From Reddybacter sp041277045 (GTDB lineage: Bacteria > Pseudomonadota > Gammaproteobacteria > Pseudomonadales > Porticoccaceae), in the NCBI GenBank assembly GCA_041277045.1, contig JBGFSY010000004.1, positions 248,001-312,000 of the forward strand: a stretch of DNA of 64,000 nucleotides, written 5' to 3'. This document shows, piece by piece, positions 45,969-55,331 of this stretch. A program made the translations under genes and the position numbers. Within the stretch, counting starts at the first letter, position 1; each line of letters opens with the position of its first letter. The notes under the pieces were generated by a model, which was not told the DNA's origin, made no database searches, and was given only the letters and a program-made list of their open reading frames with translations.

Positions 45969-46781
45969 CTATTCTTTGTCGGGCTTACCCTGCTCGTTAT
46001 GCGTAATTAAACAGTCAATTTTTTCTTCGAGTTGCGCTAACTGCCGCTCGATGACGGTTAAGCGCTTGTGTACGCCTTCCTCTGAAGTGATGATTTTTTC
46101 TTCTTGTTGGCTGATGAAAAAGGAGGTGAAGCTGGCGGTAAGTGCCGCAAAAAGACCGATTCCGAGAAAAATAATAATACTCGCAAAGGCCCTGCCGGTA
46201 TGGGTTTCGGGTACTACATCGCCGTAGCCTACAGTAGTGATAGTGACCCAGGCCCACCAGATTCCCTCTAGGGGATCGTTGATATTAGGCTCCAGGGCAG
46301 ACATTAATATGCCCGCCATAACAATAACAATTAGTGAGGCAAGCCCAGTTGCAGCCAGCTCGTTGCGAGAGAGCATTTTCTTAACGCGGCCACCAATATG
46401 CATCAATAGGGCGAAGACGATGATTACCCGAAGTAGGCGCAGAGCCCCGAGGTGAGTTGGCCAGCCTAATAACATGGGGATGCCGGTGACGATGATGATC
46501 AGATTGAGCCAGTTGCTGCGTAAATAAAGTCGAGTGTCGTTGACGAGAAAAGAGAGCACTACGGTTTCGACAATAAAAAACCCCCAAAGGTAAATATCGT
46601 AGATATTGTAGGAGGTTGATGAACCCTCGCTTATCCAGTTGAGCAGTATCCACAGTGAGGCGATAAGCATCGGTACTTCAAGCACAATACCCGTGCGCCG
46701 AGCGGCAAGGGTTTCCTCTCTATTGACACCTGCAGCGCCAATGAAGCGGGCAAAGTTATAGATTCTGGGTGTTTCTGCCAT
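45969..46781 (-). CDS. Voltage-gated-type potassium channel
   Basis: 270-aa ion transporter with six hydrophobic segments. The selectivity filter is WAWVTITTVGYGDVVPETHTG (about residues 179-199). The S4-like segment LGALRLLRVIIVFALLMHIG has few regular Arg, so voltage sensing may be weak. A C-terminal coiled coil (KRLTVIERQLAQLEEKIDCL) probably helps form tetramers. Regulation unknown. Confidence 0.88.
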   Translation of the reverse strand: MAETPRIYNFARFIGAAGVNREETLAARRTGIVLEVPMLIASLWILLNWISEGSSTSYNIYDIYLWGFFIVETVVLSFLVNDTRLYLRSNWLNLIIIVTGIPMLLGWPTHLGALRLLRVIIVFALLMHIGGRVKKMLSRNELAATGLASLIVIVMAGILMSALEPNINDPLEGIWWAWVTITTVGYGDVVPETHTGRAFASIIIFLGIGLFAALTASFTSFFISQQEEKIITSEEGVHKRLTVIERQLAQLEEKIDCLITHNEQGKPDKE

Positions 46782-46815
46782 TGTTATTATCGGCCAGAAT
46801 AAAAATTAAATCTTA

Positions 46816-46845
46816 GCACAGGCATAGTCAAACTAATGCCTGTGC
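46816..46845. repeat. Perfect 10-bp inverted repeat upstream of K-channel gene
   Basis: GCACAGGCAT and ATGCCTGTGC flank a 10-base interior that can itself pair three bases (AGT/ACT). It lies in the divergent spacer between the channel gene and the TetR gene, so it could be an operator. Its arm starts with the same GCACAGG as the palindromes at 49640 and 53629. Confidence 0.55.
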
Positions 46846-46908
46846 ACTTGCTTGATGAGTGGTGGAGAGTAAAGGAAGGTTTGATTAGCGCTGCCAAGCG
46901 GTGCGACA

Positions 46909-47586
46909 ATGTTGAAAACCTTTTTTGGTGGGATTGTGACAACAACAAGTACCGACAGAATACGGCAGAAAAAGCAGCGCTTCCTCGAGCGAGAGCAGCT
47001 TATTAAAGACACCACTCTGGGCCTGCTAGTTCGTGACGGCGTAGAAAAGGTCACTGTGTCTGCTATCGCCACGGAGGCGGGCATTGGCAAGGGCACGGTG
47101 TACAAGCATTTTCAAAGCAAAGCTGAAATCATGATGCGCATCGTCTCTGACTACGAGCAAGTGCTGGTGAGTAATGTTAAAGCGGGTATAAAAGCCACGG
47201 AAAATGGTGACCCGGGGGCAGCGGCCAAGGCCTATTTTGATTCGCGCCTGGCCAATCCGGCCTTGGATCGATTGGTACAGCAGCTGGAATTTCGTCTCGA
47301 AGCCGATGAATCCGTCGCCACTGAAATGGCCCGTTTGCATAAAATCCGCCATTCGATGGTCGAAACTTTGAACAATATGGTCTCTAAATTAATTGAGCGC
47401 GGCCTGTTGGAAGATGTGCCCCCTCACTATCACTACCTTGCTTGTTGGGCGCTAGCTCAGGGCGCGGTCGATGTCTGCTTTAATCAGGGTTTTGCAGACC
47501 AGTTTGAAGATAAGGAAAAGCTACTCAATTTTATCGCCAACATCGGTGTCACCATGGGTAACCGTGGTCAGTATCGTGAGTACTAA
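46909..47586 (+). CDS. TetR family transcriptional regulator
   Basis: 225-aa regulator. The DNA-binding helix-turn-helix is VTVSAIATEAGIGKGTVYKH (about residues 48-67), preceded by LEREQLIKDTTLGLLVRDG. The C-domain is divergent, as usual, and its ligand is unknown. A GTG at 46936 with a GGTGGG ribosome sequence is an alternative start. It ends one base before the DUF1285 gene, so the two are co-translated. Confidence 0.88.
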   Translation: MLKTFFGGIVTTTSTDRIRQKKQRFLEREQLIKDTTLGLLVRDGVEKVTVSAIATEAGIGKGTVYKHFQSKAEIMMRIVSDYEQVLVSNVKAGIKATENGDPGAAAKAYFDSRLANPALDRLVQQLEFRLEADESVATEMARLHKIRHSMVETLNNMVSKLIERGLLEDVPPHYHYLACWALAQGAVDVCFNQGFADQFEDKEKLLNFIANIGVTMGNRGQYREY

Positions 47587-48147
47587 GTGACAGAACAAAC
47601 GCTAGATAACTGGTACAAAGAACTCCATAAAAACCCACTCGTGGAGCGGGGTCTGCCCCCCGTAGAAAAGTGGAACCCGCCCTTATCAGGGGATATCGAT
47701 ATCCGTATTACCCGCCAGGGTGTTTGGTTTCACGAGGGTGGTGAAATTAAACGCCAGCCACTGGTGAAGCTTTTTTCCAGTATCCTCAAACGCGAAAATG
47801 ACGATTACTTTCTGGTGACGCCAGAAGAAAAGTGGCGCATACAGGTTGAAGACGTTCCCTTTTTCTTTACGCAGCTGAAGGTAGAGCGCAAAGGCAACGA
47901 TCAAGCCCTGGTGTTTAGTAGTACGACGGATGATCTTGTTATTGTTGACCAGCAACATCCGCTCCGAGTTGCGGTCGATACCGAAAGTGGCGAGCCTTCA
48001 CCCTACGTATTACTGCGTGGTGGCATGGAGGGCTTGATCAGCCGCAGTGTTTATTATCAGCTGGCCGATATTAGCGAAGCGCGGCAGGTGGATGGTAAAG
48101 AAGTGTTTGGTGTCAGCAGTATGGGCTGTTTTTTTTCGCTTTATTGA
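47587..48147 (+). CDS. DUF1285 family protein
   Basis: 186-aa protein of the conserved DUF1285 family (WNPPLSGDIDIRITRQGVWF, HEGGEIKRQPLVKLFSSILK, YFLVTPEEKWRIQVEDVPF). Function is unknown; two beta-rich subdomains are expected. The start is GTG immediately after the TetR stop, which suggests one operon. Confidence 0.88.
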   Translation: MTEQTLDNWYKELHKNPLVERGLPPVEKWNPPLSGDIDIRITRQGVWFHEGGEIKRQPLVKLFSSILKRENDDYFLVTPEEKWRIQVEDVPFFFTQLKVERKGNDQALVFSSTTDDLVIVDQQHPLRVAVDTESGEPSPYVLLRGGMEGLISRSVYYQLADISEARQVDGKEVFGVSSMGCFFSLY

Positions 48148-48225
48148 TCTTAGTAAGATACGTGTTAAAACGATTTGCCAAAAATAAGCCAACCGAAGCG
48201 TAGAAATAGAAATGGCTGTGTTTGA

Positions 48226-49614
48226 ATGAAAAGTCACGTCGTCCCCAACCTTATTACATTTTCTGCAGGGCTTTTACTGTCGCTGTTTAGCCTGCTTTCT
48301 TGTGCTGTTGAACCTGATACCAGCAGTTTGCTGCGTGATTATGTGCGTCTCGATACCACTAACCCTCCCGGTAATGAGGCTCTCGGTACTTCGTTTTTTG
48401 CTGAAATTTTTACCGCCCATGGTATCGAGCACGAAGTGATTGAGGTCGCGTCTGGCCGAGCCAATATTTGGGCACGTCTGCCCGGTGGAGATCTACCGGC
48501 ATTGCTATTACTTCACCATATGGACGTTGTGCCCACAGACCCTTCACGTTGGCAGCATCCCCCTTTTGCCGGTTTTATGGATGATGTTTATCTTCACGGT
48601 CGCGGCACATTGGATAGTAAGTCGCTGGGTGTCTTTCAGCTGCAGGCCATGCTGGCATTAAAGGCTCAAAACAAGGTCTTAAACCGCGACCTGATTTTTC
48701 TTGCTACAGCTGATGAAGAGGCCGGTGGCAAATACGGTGTTGGTTGGTTGTTGGATAAGCGCCCGGAATTGTTCGAGGGTATTGGAGCCGTACTTAATGA
48801 GGGTGGTCGGGGCGATGTGCGCGATGGCAAGCTTAGCTTTGGTATAGAAATCACGCAAAAGCTGCCCCTGTGGTTGCGCATTAGCGCTAACGGTGACCCG
48901 GGCCACGGTGCCATACCACGCGTCGACAGTGCCAGCCAGCAATTGATTCGCGCTCTGGCAAAGCTTGAGCAGTTTCAGTTCCCGCCCCAGCTCTTGCCGG
49001 GGGTAAAAACTTACTTCAACAAACTGGCGGACGATTTCCCAGCGCCGTGGAATAAGCGTTTGGCGAATGCGGAGACTCTGGTCGGCTCACCGCAGCAAAT
49101 GGCCGAGTTGCGTGAGTTCGATCATCGCCTCCATGCGCAATTGCGCAGCACTTGTGCCATTACGCGTTTGCAGGCCAGTGATAAAATTAATGTTGTTGCG
49201 CCTGCGGCCTGGGCCGAAATTGATTGTCGCTTGCTGCCCAATCACAAACCGCAGCAGGCCTTGAACAGCATTAAAAAAGCCCTTGATGACAAGGGTTTGA
49301 CGATGACTTCTTTATTGTCTTTCGAGCCGGGTATCTCCTTGCAAGATAACTTTCTCTATCAAGCGATTGAAGGCAATCTGAGGAAACAATTCCCGGCCGC
49401 CACGATTGTTCCTCGCATGGCGGCGGGCTTTACAGATAGCCACTTCTTTCGGGAAAAAGGTATTCCGGCCTATGGTTTTATACCGCATATTTTGGATGCC
49501 GGCCAGGCCAGCGGAATTCACGGTGACAATGAGAAAATCTCGCTAGAGAATTTGCGTTTTGGCAGCAATTTTATACAGCAGCTGGTGGCGCAGGTTTGCC
49601 TTGATGAGACGTAA
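48226..49614 (+). CDS. Exported M20 family metallopeptidase
   Basis: Dizinc peptidase or deacylase of 462 aa with an N-terminal signal that ends in a possible lipobox (LFSLLSCAVEP). The metal ligands lie in LLLLHHMDVVPTDPSRW (about residues 100-116), LHGRGTLDSKSLG and FLATADEEAGGKYG. Closest in style to carboxypeptidase-S/acetylornithine deacetylase-like M20 enzymes; substrate unknown. Confidence 0.88.
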   Translation: MKSHVVPNLITFSAGLLLSLFSLLSCAVEPDTSSLLRDYVRLDTTNPPGNEALGTSFFAEIFTAHGIEHEVIEVASGRANIWARLPGGDLPALLLLHHMDVVPTDPSRWQHPPFAGFMDDVYLHGRGTLDSKSLGVFQLQAMLALKAQNKVLNRDLIFLATADEEAGGKYGVGWLLDKRPELFEGIGAVLNEGGRGDVRDGKLSFGIEITQKLPLWLRISANGDPGHGAIPRVDSASQQLIRALAKLEQFQFPPQLLPGVKTYFNKLADDFPAPWNKRLANAETLVGSPQQMAELREFDHRLHAQLRSTCAITRLQASDKINVVAPAAWAEIDCRLLPNHKPQQALNSIKKALDDKGLTMTSLLSFEPGISLQDNFLYQAIEGNLRKQFPAATIVPRMAAGFTDSHFFREKGIPAYGFIPHILDAGQASGIHGDNEKISLENLRFGSNFIQQLVAQVCLDET

Positions 49615-49639
49615 GGGGCGTGCTGGCGAATGCCTGTTG

Positions 49640-49674
49640 GCTGCCCTGTACCGACAGGCTCGGCACAGGGCAGC
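49640..49674. terminator. Long hairpin between convergent genes
   Basis: GCTGCCCTGT and ACAGGGCAGC pair perfectly, and inside them CCGA pairs with TCGG, giving a 14-pair stem with one A/C mismatch. It sits between the M20 peptidase stop and the convergent hypothetical gene. No strong T-run, so a bidirectional terminator or palindromic repeat. Confidence 0.55.
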
Positions 49675-49692
49675 TGCTATTATTGCGCTGAA

Positions 49693-50388
49693 TTAAGGCT
49701 CTGACAAGGTGGCGATGGCCGCTAGTGCCTCGGGGTCTTTGGCTTTTATTTTATTGGCGATGTGATGCTGAAAGAAGTAGCGAAACTCGGCATCGGAGTC
49801 CGCTTCATACAAACTGAGGTCGCCGGGAAGAACGGGTGTTGTCACCACTTTTTCCTCATCGGCGACCAGTGCGTGAATCTCGCCATTGTTGAGCAGGCGC
49901 CAGCTAACCACCTCTTTTAAGCCCAGGGTTTTAAAGCCGTCATTGGAAAATACCGCGTGGGTGCCAATACTATCGGGTATTTCCTGTACCACATCGTCGG
50001 CATTTTCATAGTTGCACTCGTAGTACTCAGCCGCCATTTCCAGCTCTAGCGCCTTGTGCAGGGGGGCATTGTGGAAGAGCTCTTCGGTGCCGGGGTCGTA
50101 GTAACCCTCCCACTTGCCATCCAGTGGGTCACCGATATCGGGGCAGGGGGTGATTTTGTTGAGCCAGGGCACCAGGCCGACAATGTCTCCGTCTTCACGT
50201 AGGCCCCAGCAGAGTATTTTGATGCTGAAGCTGGTGTCCGGGTGAGCACTATTGGAATAGAGCATTTCGAGCCCGTCGAGCTCGGGTGCAAGGCGCACAA
50301 ATTGTGAATCAAGGGTGGGCGACCAGGTCTGGCCAGTGAAGATGTGCACAACATTATCGTGGCTGTGCTCGGGTACGGTGATCGTCAT
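49693..50388 (-). CDS. Hypothetical protein
   Basis: 231-aa soluble acidic protein with no signal peptide or membrane segment and no family I recognise. It is rich in acidic and aromatic residues (DGKWEGYYDPGTEELFHNAP) and has two Cys-containing stretches (IKILCWGLRE, EYYECNYENADD). The frame is well used and codon choice is like its neighbours, so it is likely real. It sits downstream of the TetR gene at 50524 on the same strand. Confidence 0.75.
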   Translation of the reverse strand: MTITVPEHSHDNVVHIFTGQTWSPTLDSQFVRLAPELDGLEMLYSNSAHPDTSFSIKILCWGLREDGDIVGLVPWLNKITPCPDIGDPLDGKWEGYYDPGTEELFHNAPLHKALELEMAAEYYECNYENADDVVQEIPDSIGTHAVFSNDGFKTLGLKEVVSWRLLNNGEIHALVADEEKVVTTPVLPGDLSLYEADSDAEFRYFFQHHIANKIKAKDPEALAAIATLSEP

Positions 50389-50523
50389 AACGTACTCCTC
50401 GTGAAGGGCTTAAAGCCGTATCAGTCTGGCAAGAAGTACCAGCCGACGCTAGATACAGTACCTTTCAATCTTCAAATACACAATACCTTGTGTCGAGTTG
50501 GTGTTTTGTCATGTAAGGCGCTA

Positions 50524-51144
50524 TTAGCCAGCAAGGCCGCGAGTAAACATCTCGGCCATTTCGTCGGCGACCTCGCGAGTGGTCATTTCGCCATCGACCT
50601 GATACCACTTGGTCATCCGATTGATCGCGCCAAAAATAGTGAAGGCGGTGATCTTCGGATTGCAGACGCGAATGGATTTGTCGTCAATGCCGCCGTTAAT
50701 AATGTCGCGCATCGCCGCATCGAGCTGCTGATAGAGGGGGTCGATTTGTTGCAGATACTTATCTGACAGGGGGTCGGGGCCGGGGCGAGAGAGGCAGCGG
50801 CCGAACTCGTCGTCGAAAATAGAGGTGAATAAATAGATAAAGCGGCCCAACTTTTTCAGCCCGCTGAGTTCGGCAGTTTGTATGGCGGCGGTTTGCTCGA
50901 GCATTTGGGTGATGGCGGTGAGCAGGCATTGAAAGAGGATGTCCTCCTTATTTTCAATGTAGTAATACAGGGTCGGTTTGGTGACCTGCAGCTCTTGAGC
51001 AAGATCGTTGAGGGAGGTCTCGCGGAAGCCATTCTGGTTAAACAAGCGGGCGGCCGTTTTTAGAATAGCGGTGCGTTTCAGCTCGTGCTGCACGTCCTTG
51101 CTCTGAATGGTTTTGCCCCAGCGCGTTTTATTGGCTTTACTCAT
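50524..51144 (-). CDS. TetR family transcriptional regulator
   Basis: 206-aa repressor-type protein. The helix-turn-helix is TSLNDLAQELQVTKPTLYYY (about residues 43-62) after ILKTAARLFNQNGFRE. The C-domain has the look of lipid or acyl-CoA-responsive TetR proteins (WYQVDGEMTTREVADEMAEM), which would suit the nearby acyl-CoA genes; this is inference. A long AT-rich spacer upstream probably holds its promoter. Confidence 0.87.
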   Translation of the reverse strand: MSKANKTRWGKTIQSKDVQHELKRTAILKTAARLFNQNGFRETSLNDLAQELQVTKPTLYYYIENKEDILFQCLLTAITQMLEQTAAIQTAELSGLKKLGRFIYLFTSIFDDEFGRCLSRPGPDPLSDKYLQQIDPLYQQLDAAMRDIINGGIDDKSIRVCNPKITAFTIFGAINRMTKWYQVDGEMTTREVADEMAEMFTRGLAG

Positions 51145-51438
51145 TTTTATCGTCGGCTGTTTGTGGGTGAAGGCCCAGTGTATATGATTAGTGCTTGTTT
51201 TCCAATTTGCAGTAACTATTCATACCAATGGGTAAGTAGCTTGTCATATTTTTTATTTATTTAAATATAAACAGCTAGTTATGTGTGTTTATTAATGTAT
51301 GTTATTTAAATTAAGCTGCCAATTTTTTACTGTGGTTTTAAGAGGGGCGGCATTTCGAATTAAATCTTGCCGGTTCTGTGTGTTGGTTAAAGGGGACTGC
51401 AGTTGCAGATCTTCAGACCCCTTTGGTTATTCAAGGCC
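51145..51438. other. AT-rich spacer upstream of the TetR gene
   Basis: 294 bases with no supported gene. Part of it (51240-51320) is strongly AT-rich. An imperfect inverted motif around 51211-51234 could be a regulator site, but the match between arms is poor. Confidence 0.5.
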
Positions 51439-52713
51439 TTAGTCCACCGCGTTGAGGGCCTGCTCAACATCGCCAATAATATCGTCAATATGTTCAATCC
51501 CCACCGAGATGCGTACCAGGTCTGCGCTGACACCGGTACTGGCTAGTTCATCGCTGTTCAGCTGGCGGTGGGTGGTTGAGGCGGGGTGGCAGGCTAGTGA
51601 TTTGGCGTCACCAATATTCACCAGGCGCAGTATCATTTGCAGGGCATCGATAAATTGTCCTCCGGCCTCCGCCCCGCCTTTGATACCAAAGCTGAGAATA
51701 CCCGAGGCTCGACCGCCGCAAATTTTCTCACAGGCACTGAGGTAGGGGCTGTCGTCGAGTGCCGCGTAGTTCACCCAGCTCACCATGTCGTGCTGGCGCA
51801 GGTAGTTGGCCAGCGCGAGGGCATTTTCACAGTGTCTGTCCATGCGCAGCCCCAGGGTCTCAAGCCCCTGGAGTATTTGAAAAGAGTTTTGTGGAGAAAT
51901 AGCGGCACCGGTATTGCGCAGCGGCACCACGCGGCAGCGGCCGATGAAGGCTGCCGGGCCGAAGGCTTCGGTATAGACCACGCCGTGATAGGAGGGGTCG
52001 GGCTCGTTGAGTACGGCAAAGCGCACCTTGTTTTTCACCCAGTCGAACTTGCCAGAGTCGATAATCACTCCGCCAATCGAGGTGCCATGGCCACCAATGT
52101 ACTTGGTCAGGGAGTGGATGATGATATCGGCACCGTGCTCGAAGGCTTGGCACAAGTAAGGTGTGGCCACTGTGTTGTCGACAATCAATGGCACGCCGTG
52201 GCGGTGGGCAATCTCGGCCAGTCGTTCGATGTCGACGATATTGCCCGCCGGATTGCCGATGGACTCGCAAAACAGTGCCCGTGTTCTGTCGTCAATTTGC
52301 GCTTCAAAACCGGCGTAGTCATCGTGGGATACCATTCTCGCTTCAATGCCCTGGCGGGGAAAGGTATGGGCAAACAGGTTGTAGGTGCCACCGTAAAGCT
52401 GGCTGGTGCTGACGATGTTGTCGCCCATCTCGCAAATACACTGCAGAGCATAAGTGATCGCCGCCATACCCGATGCCACGGCCAGCGCGGCAATGCCACC
52501 CTCCATTGCGGCCAGACGCTTCTCGAGCACGGCGGTGGTGGGGTTCATGATGCGCGTGTAGATATTACCTGGCACTTTTAAGTCGAAGAGGTCGGCACCG
52601 TGCAGGGTGTCGTCGAAGGTGTAAGAGGTGGTTTGGTAAATCGGCACGGCGGCGGCTTTAGTGGTGGCTTCCGCTTCGTAGCCGTGGTGGAGGGCGATAG
52701 AGTCGAGTTTCAT
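51439..52713 (-). CDS. metY: O-acetylhomoserine sulfhydrylase (aminocarboxypropyltransferase)
   Basis: PLP enzyme of the Cys/Met metabolism family that makes homocysteine directly from O-acetylhomoserine and sulfide. The 424-aa sequence has PIYQTTSYTFDD, YTRIMNPTTAVLEKRLAAME, the PLP lysine in IIHSLTKYIGGHGTSIGGV (about residue 207), and ACHPASTTHRQL near the C-terminus. The long internal spacing is typical of MetY rather than MetB or MetZ. No SAM riboswitch is visible in the short leader. Confidence 0.92.
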   Translation of the reverse strand: MKLDSIALHHGYEAEATTKAAAVPIYQTTSYTFDDTLHGADLFDLKVPGNIYTRIMNPTTAVLEKRLAAMEGGIAALAVASGMAAITYALQCICEMGDNIVSTSQLYGGTYNLFAHTFPRQGIEARMVSHDDYAGFEAQIDDRTRALFCESIGNPAGNIVDIERLAEIAHRHGVPLIVDNTVATPYLCQAFEHGADIIIHSLTKYIGGHGTSIGGVIIDSGKFDWVKNKVRFAVLNEPDPSYHGVVYTEAFGPAAFIGRCRVVPLRNTGAAISPQNSFQILQGLETLGLRMDRHCENALALANYLRQHDMVSWVNYAALDDSPYLSACEKICGGRASGILSFGIKGGAEAGGQFIDALQMILRLVNIGDAKSLACHPASTTHRQLNSDELASTGVSADLVRISVGIEHIDDIIGDVEQALNAVD

Positions 52714-52786
52714 AAGGCATGATTTCCGGTGTGTGGATGAGGCGTCGGTAGGCGTGTCGATGGCAGTGTGTGTGGGCTAGTGCCAC

Positions 52787-53590
52787 TTAAATGTTTATTT
52801 CGCCCTCTAGATATTGCACGGCCTGCCCCGCGATAATGACGGCGTTGGCTTCCACATGGCAGTGTAAGGTGCCGCCGCGCTGTGAAGCTTGATAGGCCAC
52901 GAGCTGCGTTTTATTGAGTCGCGCCGCCCAGAAAGGTGCCAGCCCGCTATGAATAGAGCCGGTGACGGGGTCTTCATCACCATCGGTAGCAGGCCAGAAA
53001 TAGCGCGAAATAAAGTCGTAGTCTCGGGCTGGGGCGCTGACGACGACATAGTAGGGGGCCAATGTTTTCAGCGCTTCCAGCTGGGGCTTGATGGCGTGGA
53101 TGTCGGCCTCACTCGGGTATATGGCAAAGTAGGCCTGGCGGTTGATTAGCACGTCGCAGGGTGCTATCGATAAGCCGGCAAACAGGGCTTCGGGTATCTT
53201 GTCGACGGGTTCCGGCATGTATTTGGGGAAGGTCATAGCAATAAAACCGTCGGCTTCTCTACGCACTTTCAGAGTACCCACGGCCTCGGCAAAAAATTCG
53301 ATCTCCATTAAGGCTTCGTTTCGCTGGAAAAGCACATAGGCACTGGCTAGCGTGGCGTGGCCGCAGAAGTCGATTTCGGTGAGGGGCGAAAACCAGCGAA
53401 TTTGATAGTTATTTATGCCGCTTTGTTGGACGAAGGCGGTTTCCGAGAGGTTGTTCTCGGTGGCAATGGCCTGCATCAGTTCAGTGCTTAGCCGCTCGTC
53501 GAGAAAAATAACACCGGCATAATTACCCTTAAACAAGGTGTCGGTAAAGGCATTGATGTGGTGGAGTTTGAGTTTCACTGGCCGTGGCAT
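52787..53590 (-). CDS. PhzF family isomerase/epimerase-like protein
   Basis: 267 aa with the two-domain DapF-like fold of PhzF. The catalytic Glu is in TENNLSETAFVQQ (about residue 46), and the second half carries DEDPVTGSIHSGLAPFW, the usual phosphate/Gly-rich motif. The reaction is unknown outside phenazine producers; no phz genes are nearby. Confidence 0.9.
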   Translation of the reverse strand: MPRPVKLKLHHINAFTDTLFKGNYAGVIFLDERLSTELMQAIATENNLSETAFVQQSGINNYQIRWFSPLTEIDFCGHATLASAYVLFQRNEALMEIEFFAEAVGTLKVRREADGFIAMTFPKYMPEPVDKIPEALFAGLSIAPCDVLINRQAYFAIYPSEADIHAIKPQLEALKTLAPYYVVVSAPARDYDFISRYFWPATDGDEDPVTGSIHSGLAPFWAARLNKTQLVAYQASQRGGTLHCHVEANAVIIAGQAVQYLEGEINI

Positions 53591-53628
53591 CCTCTAATAA
53601 TCTAGCACTGTTATGTATGCACAATTTA

Positions 53629-53653
53629 GCACAGGGCCAGTCTGGCCCTGTGC
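53629..53653 (-). terminator. Perfect palindromic hairpin before PhzF gene
   Basis: GCACAGGGCC, loop AGTCT, GGCCCTGTGC: ten perfect pairs just after the stop of the propeller lipoprotein gene. The following minus-strand sequence is AT-rich but without a real T-run. Probably ends the lipoprotein transcript. Confidence 0.55.
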
Positions 53654-53672
53654 TTCGATTTCGATAAGAGGG

Positions 53673-55331
53673 CTACTGCGGCGTGATTTTATACACCGCC
53701 GTATTCAAATCTGAGGTGACATAAATATTGCCGGCCGCAGAAACCGCTACGCCGGTTTGGATATAGCCTGGCGGTGTGCCCTGCGCTGGGGGGAGGCCGA
53801 TGGCGAGATTGCGGGCGATTTCACTGATCTCACCGCTATCGGGGTCGATGCGCACAATGCGCTGCTTGCCAACTTCGGCCAGGATAATGCTGCCATCGGC
53901 GGCGACATCAAAGCCCTCGGGGCGGTCGAGCCCTGTGGCGATAATCTCGATATCGCCAGCGTCGTCGATTTCTAACAATTGACCCTGAAGCACGTCGGTG
54001 GCGTAGAAGGTGTCTTCATCGGAACCCTGTCGCAGGGCGGCGATGCCGGGGAGTTCGTTGACCAGCACATCGCGGTCACCGTCCTCGGAGACTTCAATAA
54101 TCGATCCCGTGCCGTGCTCGGCAACCAGCAGGGTGCCATTCACTAATTCGAGGGCATCAACCGGTTGTTGAAAGCCGTGGTGCACGGCGAGACTTTGGTG
54201 ACTGTTGCGATCGAGAATTTCGACACCACGGGTAAACCAGCTGCTGACAACCACTCGTTCGCCTTGAATATTCACCGACATCGGCAACTCAAAGTGGTCG
54301 CGCAGGCCGCGTTTAATATCGCTCACCACACCGCTGTCGCCGTAAATGGCGCTATAGGTGAAGAGGTTGCCGAGCAGTAGGGTTTCTTTGCCGTTTTCTT
54401 CGATCAGGTCGAGGCCGCCGGGCACGGAAATTTCACTGCGTACGAGCGTGCGCGCCGCGCCGGTGCGGATTTTGATCAGCGCGTTGTCGTTCATGTTGGT
54501 GATGTAGAGCTCATCGCGGCTGTTCAGTGCCAGGTTGTCGATGCCCGGTTCGACGCTGGCGACCAGGGTTTTCTCACCGGTTTTGATATCGACGCGCAAC
54601 ATGCTGCCCAGGGCCGTGTCGGCCACGTAGAGATTGTCATTGCTGTCAAGGTTAACGGCCACCGGGATTTTGAAGCCGCTGACCAGGGTGGTCATTGAGC
54701 CGCTATCGACATCGATTTTCACCACCTTGCCCTTGTAGAGCAGGGGGCCGTAGAGGTAGCCGTTTTTATCGAAATCAAAGCCATTGAGGTGGCCCATATT
54801 TTCGATCACCTTGCGGGGTGGCTTGTGGCCGGAAAGATCCAGCTCCCAAAGAGCATCCCCCCACAACACCTGGGTGACAAAGAGGCGGCCGGAGGGGCTA
54901 AAGGCCACCGAGTTAATGCCCGGTAAGTTATCGGCGACGACAAAAATCTCGCCGTTGGGGCGCCGGGCGTGGACCTGGCCGGTGAGGATGGATGTCCACA
55001 CCAAAGTGCCGTCGGGGCCGAACTCGAGGTCGTCGGCCATGCCCTGGGGTGGGCCGACAAACACGCTTGATTCGCCGGTCAGGGTGTCGATCTTGTGAAT
55101 GCTTTGACCCATCACGCTGCCGGCGTAGAGATTGTCGTCCTTGTCAAAAGTAATGCCGTGAATACTGAGGAAGTCTGAGCCTGGCACTAGATATTGCACG
55201 AGGTAGGGGTCTTTGGTGCCGCTGGCTTCAAGCAAGCCCTTGCTGGTGTCTGTGTCGCTGCCACAACCGCTGAGGGCCAGTGTGGCGAGGAGGGGGGGTA
55301 GAATTGTCTTTAGCTTTTCTTTGTGCTTCAT
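53673..55331 (-). CDS. SMP-30/gluconolactonase-like beta-propeller lipoprotein
   Basis: 552-aa exported protein. The signal peptide ends in lipobox LATLALSGCGSD (Cys ~22). The rest is repeated propeller blades of about 40-45 residues with a recurring pattern of Gly-x-Asn/Asp-Leu-Tyr-Val/Ile (DDNLYAGSVMG, NGYLYGPLLYKG, NDNLYVADTALG, RDELYITNMNDN), roughly twelve repeats, possibly two propellers. Related to SMP-30/NHL or Vgb-type proteins; a surface or periplasmic lactonase or binding role is possible, substrate unknown. Confidence 0.82.
   Translation of the reverse strand: MKHKEKLKTILPPLLATLALSGCGSDTDTSKGLLEASGTKDPYLVQYLVPGSDFLSIHGITFDKDDNLYAGSVMGQSIHKIDTLTGESSVFVGPPQGMADDLEFGPDGTLVWTSILTGQVHARRPNGEIFVVADNLPGINSVAFSPSGRLFVTQVLWGDALWELDLSGHKPPRKVIENMGHLNGFDFDKNGYLYGPLLYKGKVVKIDVDSGSMTTLVSGFKIPVAVNLDSNDNLYVADTALGSMLRVDIKTGEKTLVASVEPGIDNLALNSRDELYITNMNDNALIKIRTGAARTLVRSEISVPGGLDLIEENGKETLLLGNLFTYSAIYGDSGVVSDIKRGLRDHFELPMSVNIQGERVVVSSWFTRGVEILDRNSHQSLAVHHGFQQPVDALELVNGTLLVAEHGTGSIIEVSEDGDRDVLVNELPGIAALRQGSDEDTFYATDVLQGQLLEIDDAGDIEIIATGLDRPEGFDVAADGSIILAEVGKQRIVRIDPDSGEISEIARNLAIGLPPAQGTPPGYIQTGVAVSAAGNIYVTSDLNTAVYKITPQ

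Noticed and set aside
51637..52581. 314-codon plus-strand open frame
   Set aside because: Lies entirely opposite metY, which has full family motifs; low-quality composition typical of an antisense shadow.
52714..52786. SAM riboswitch before metY
   Set aside because: The leader is only about 70 bases to the next gene and shows no riboswitch-like pairing.
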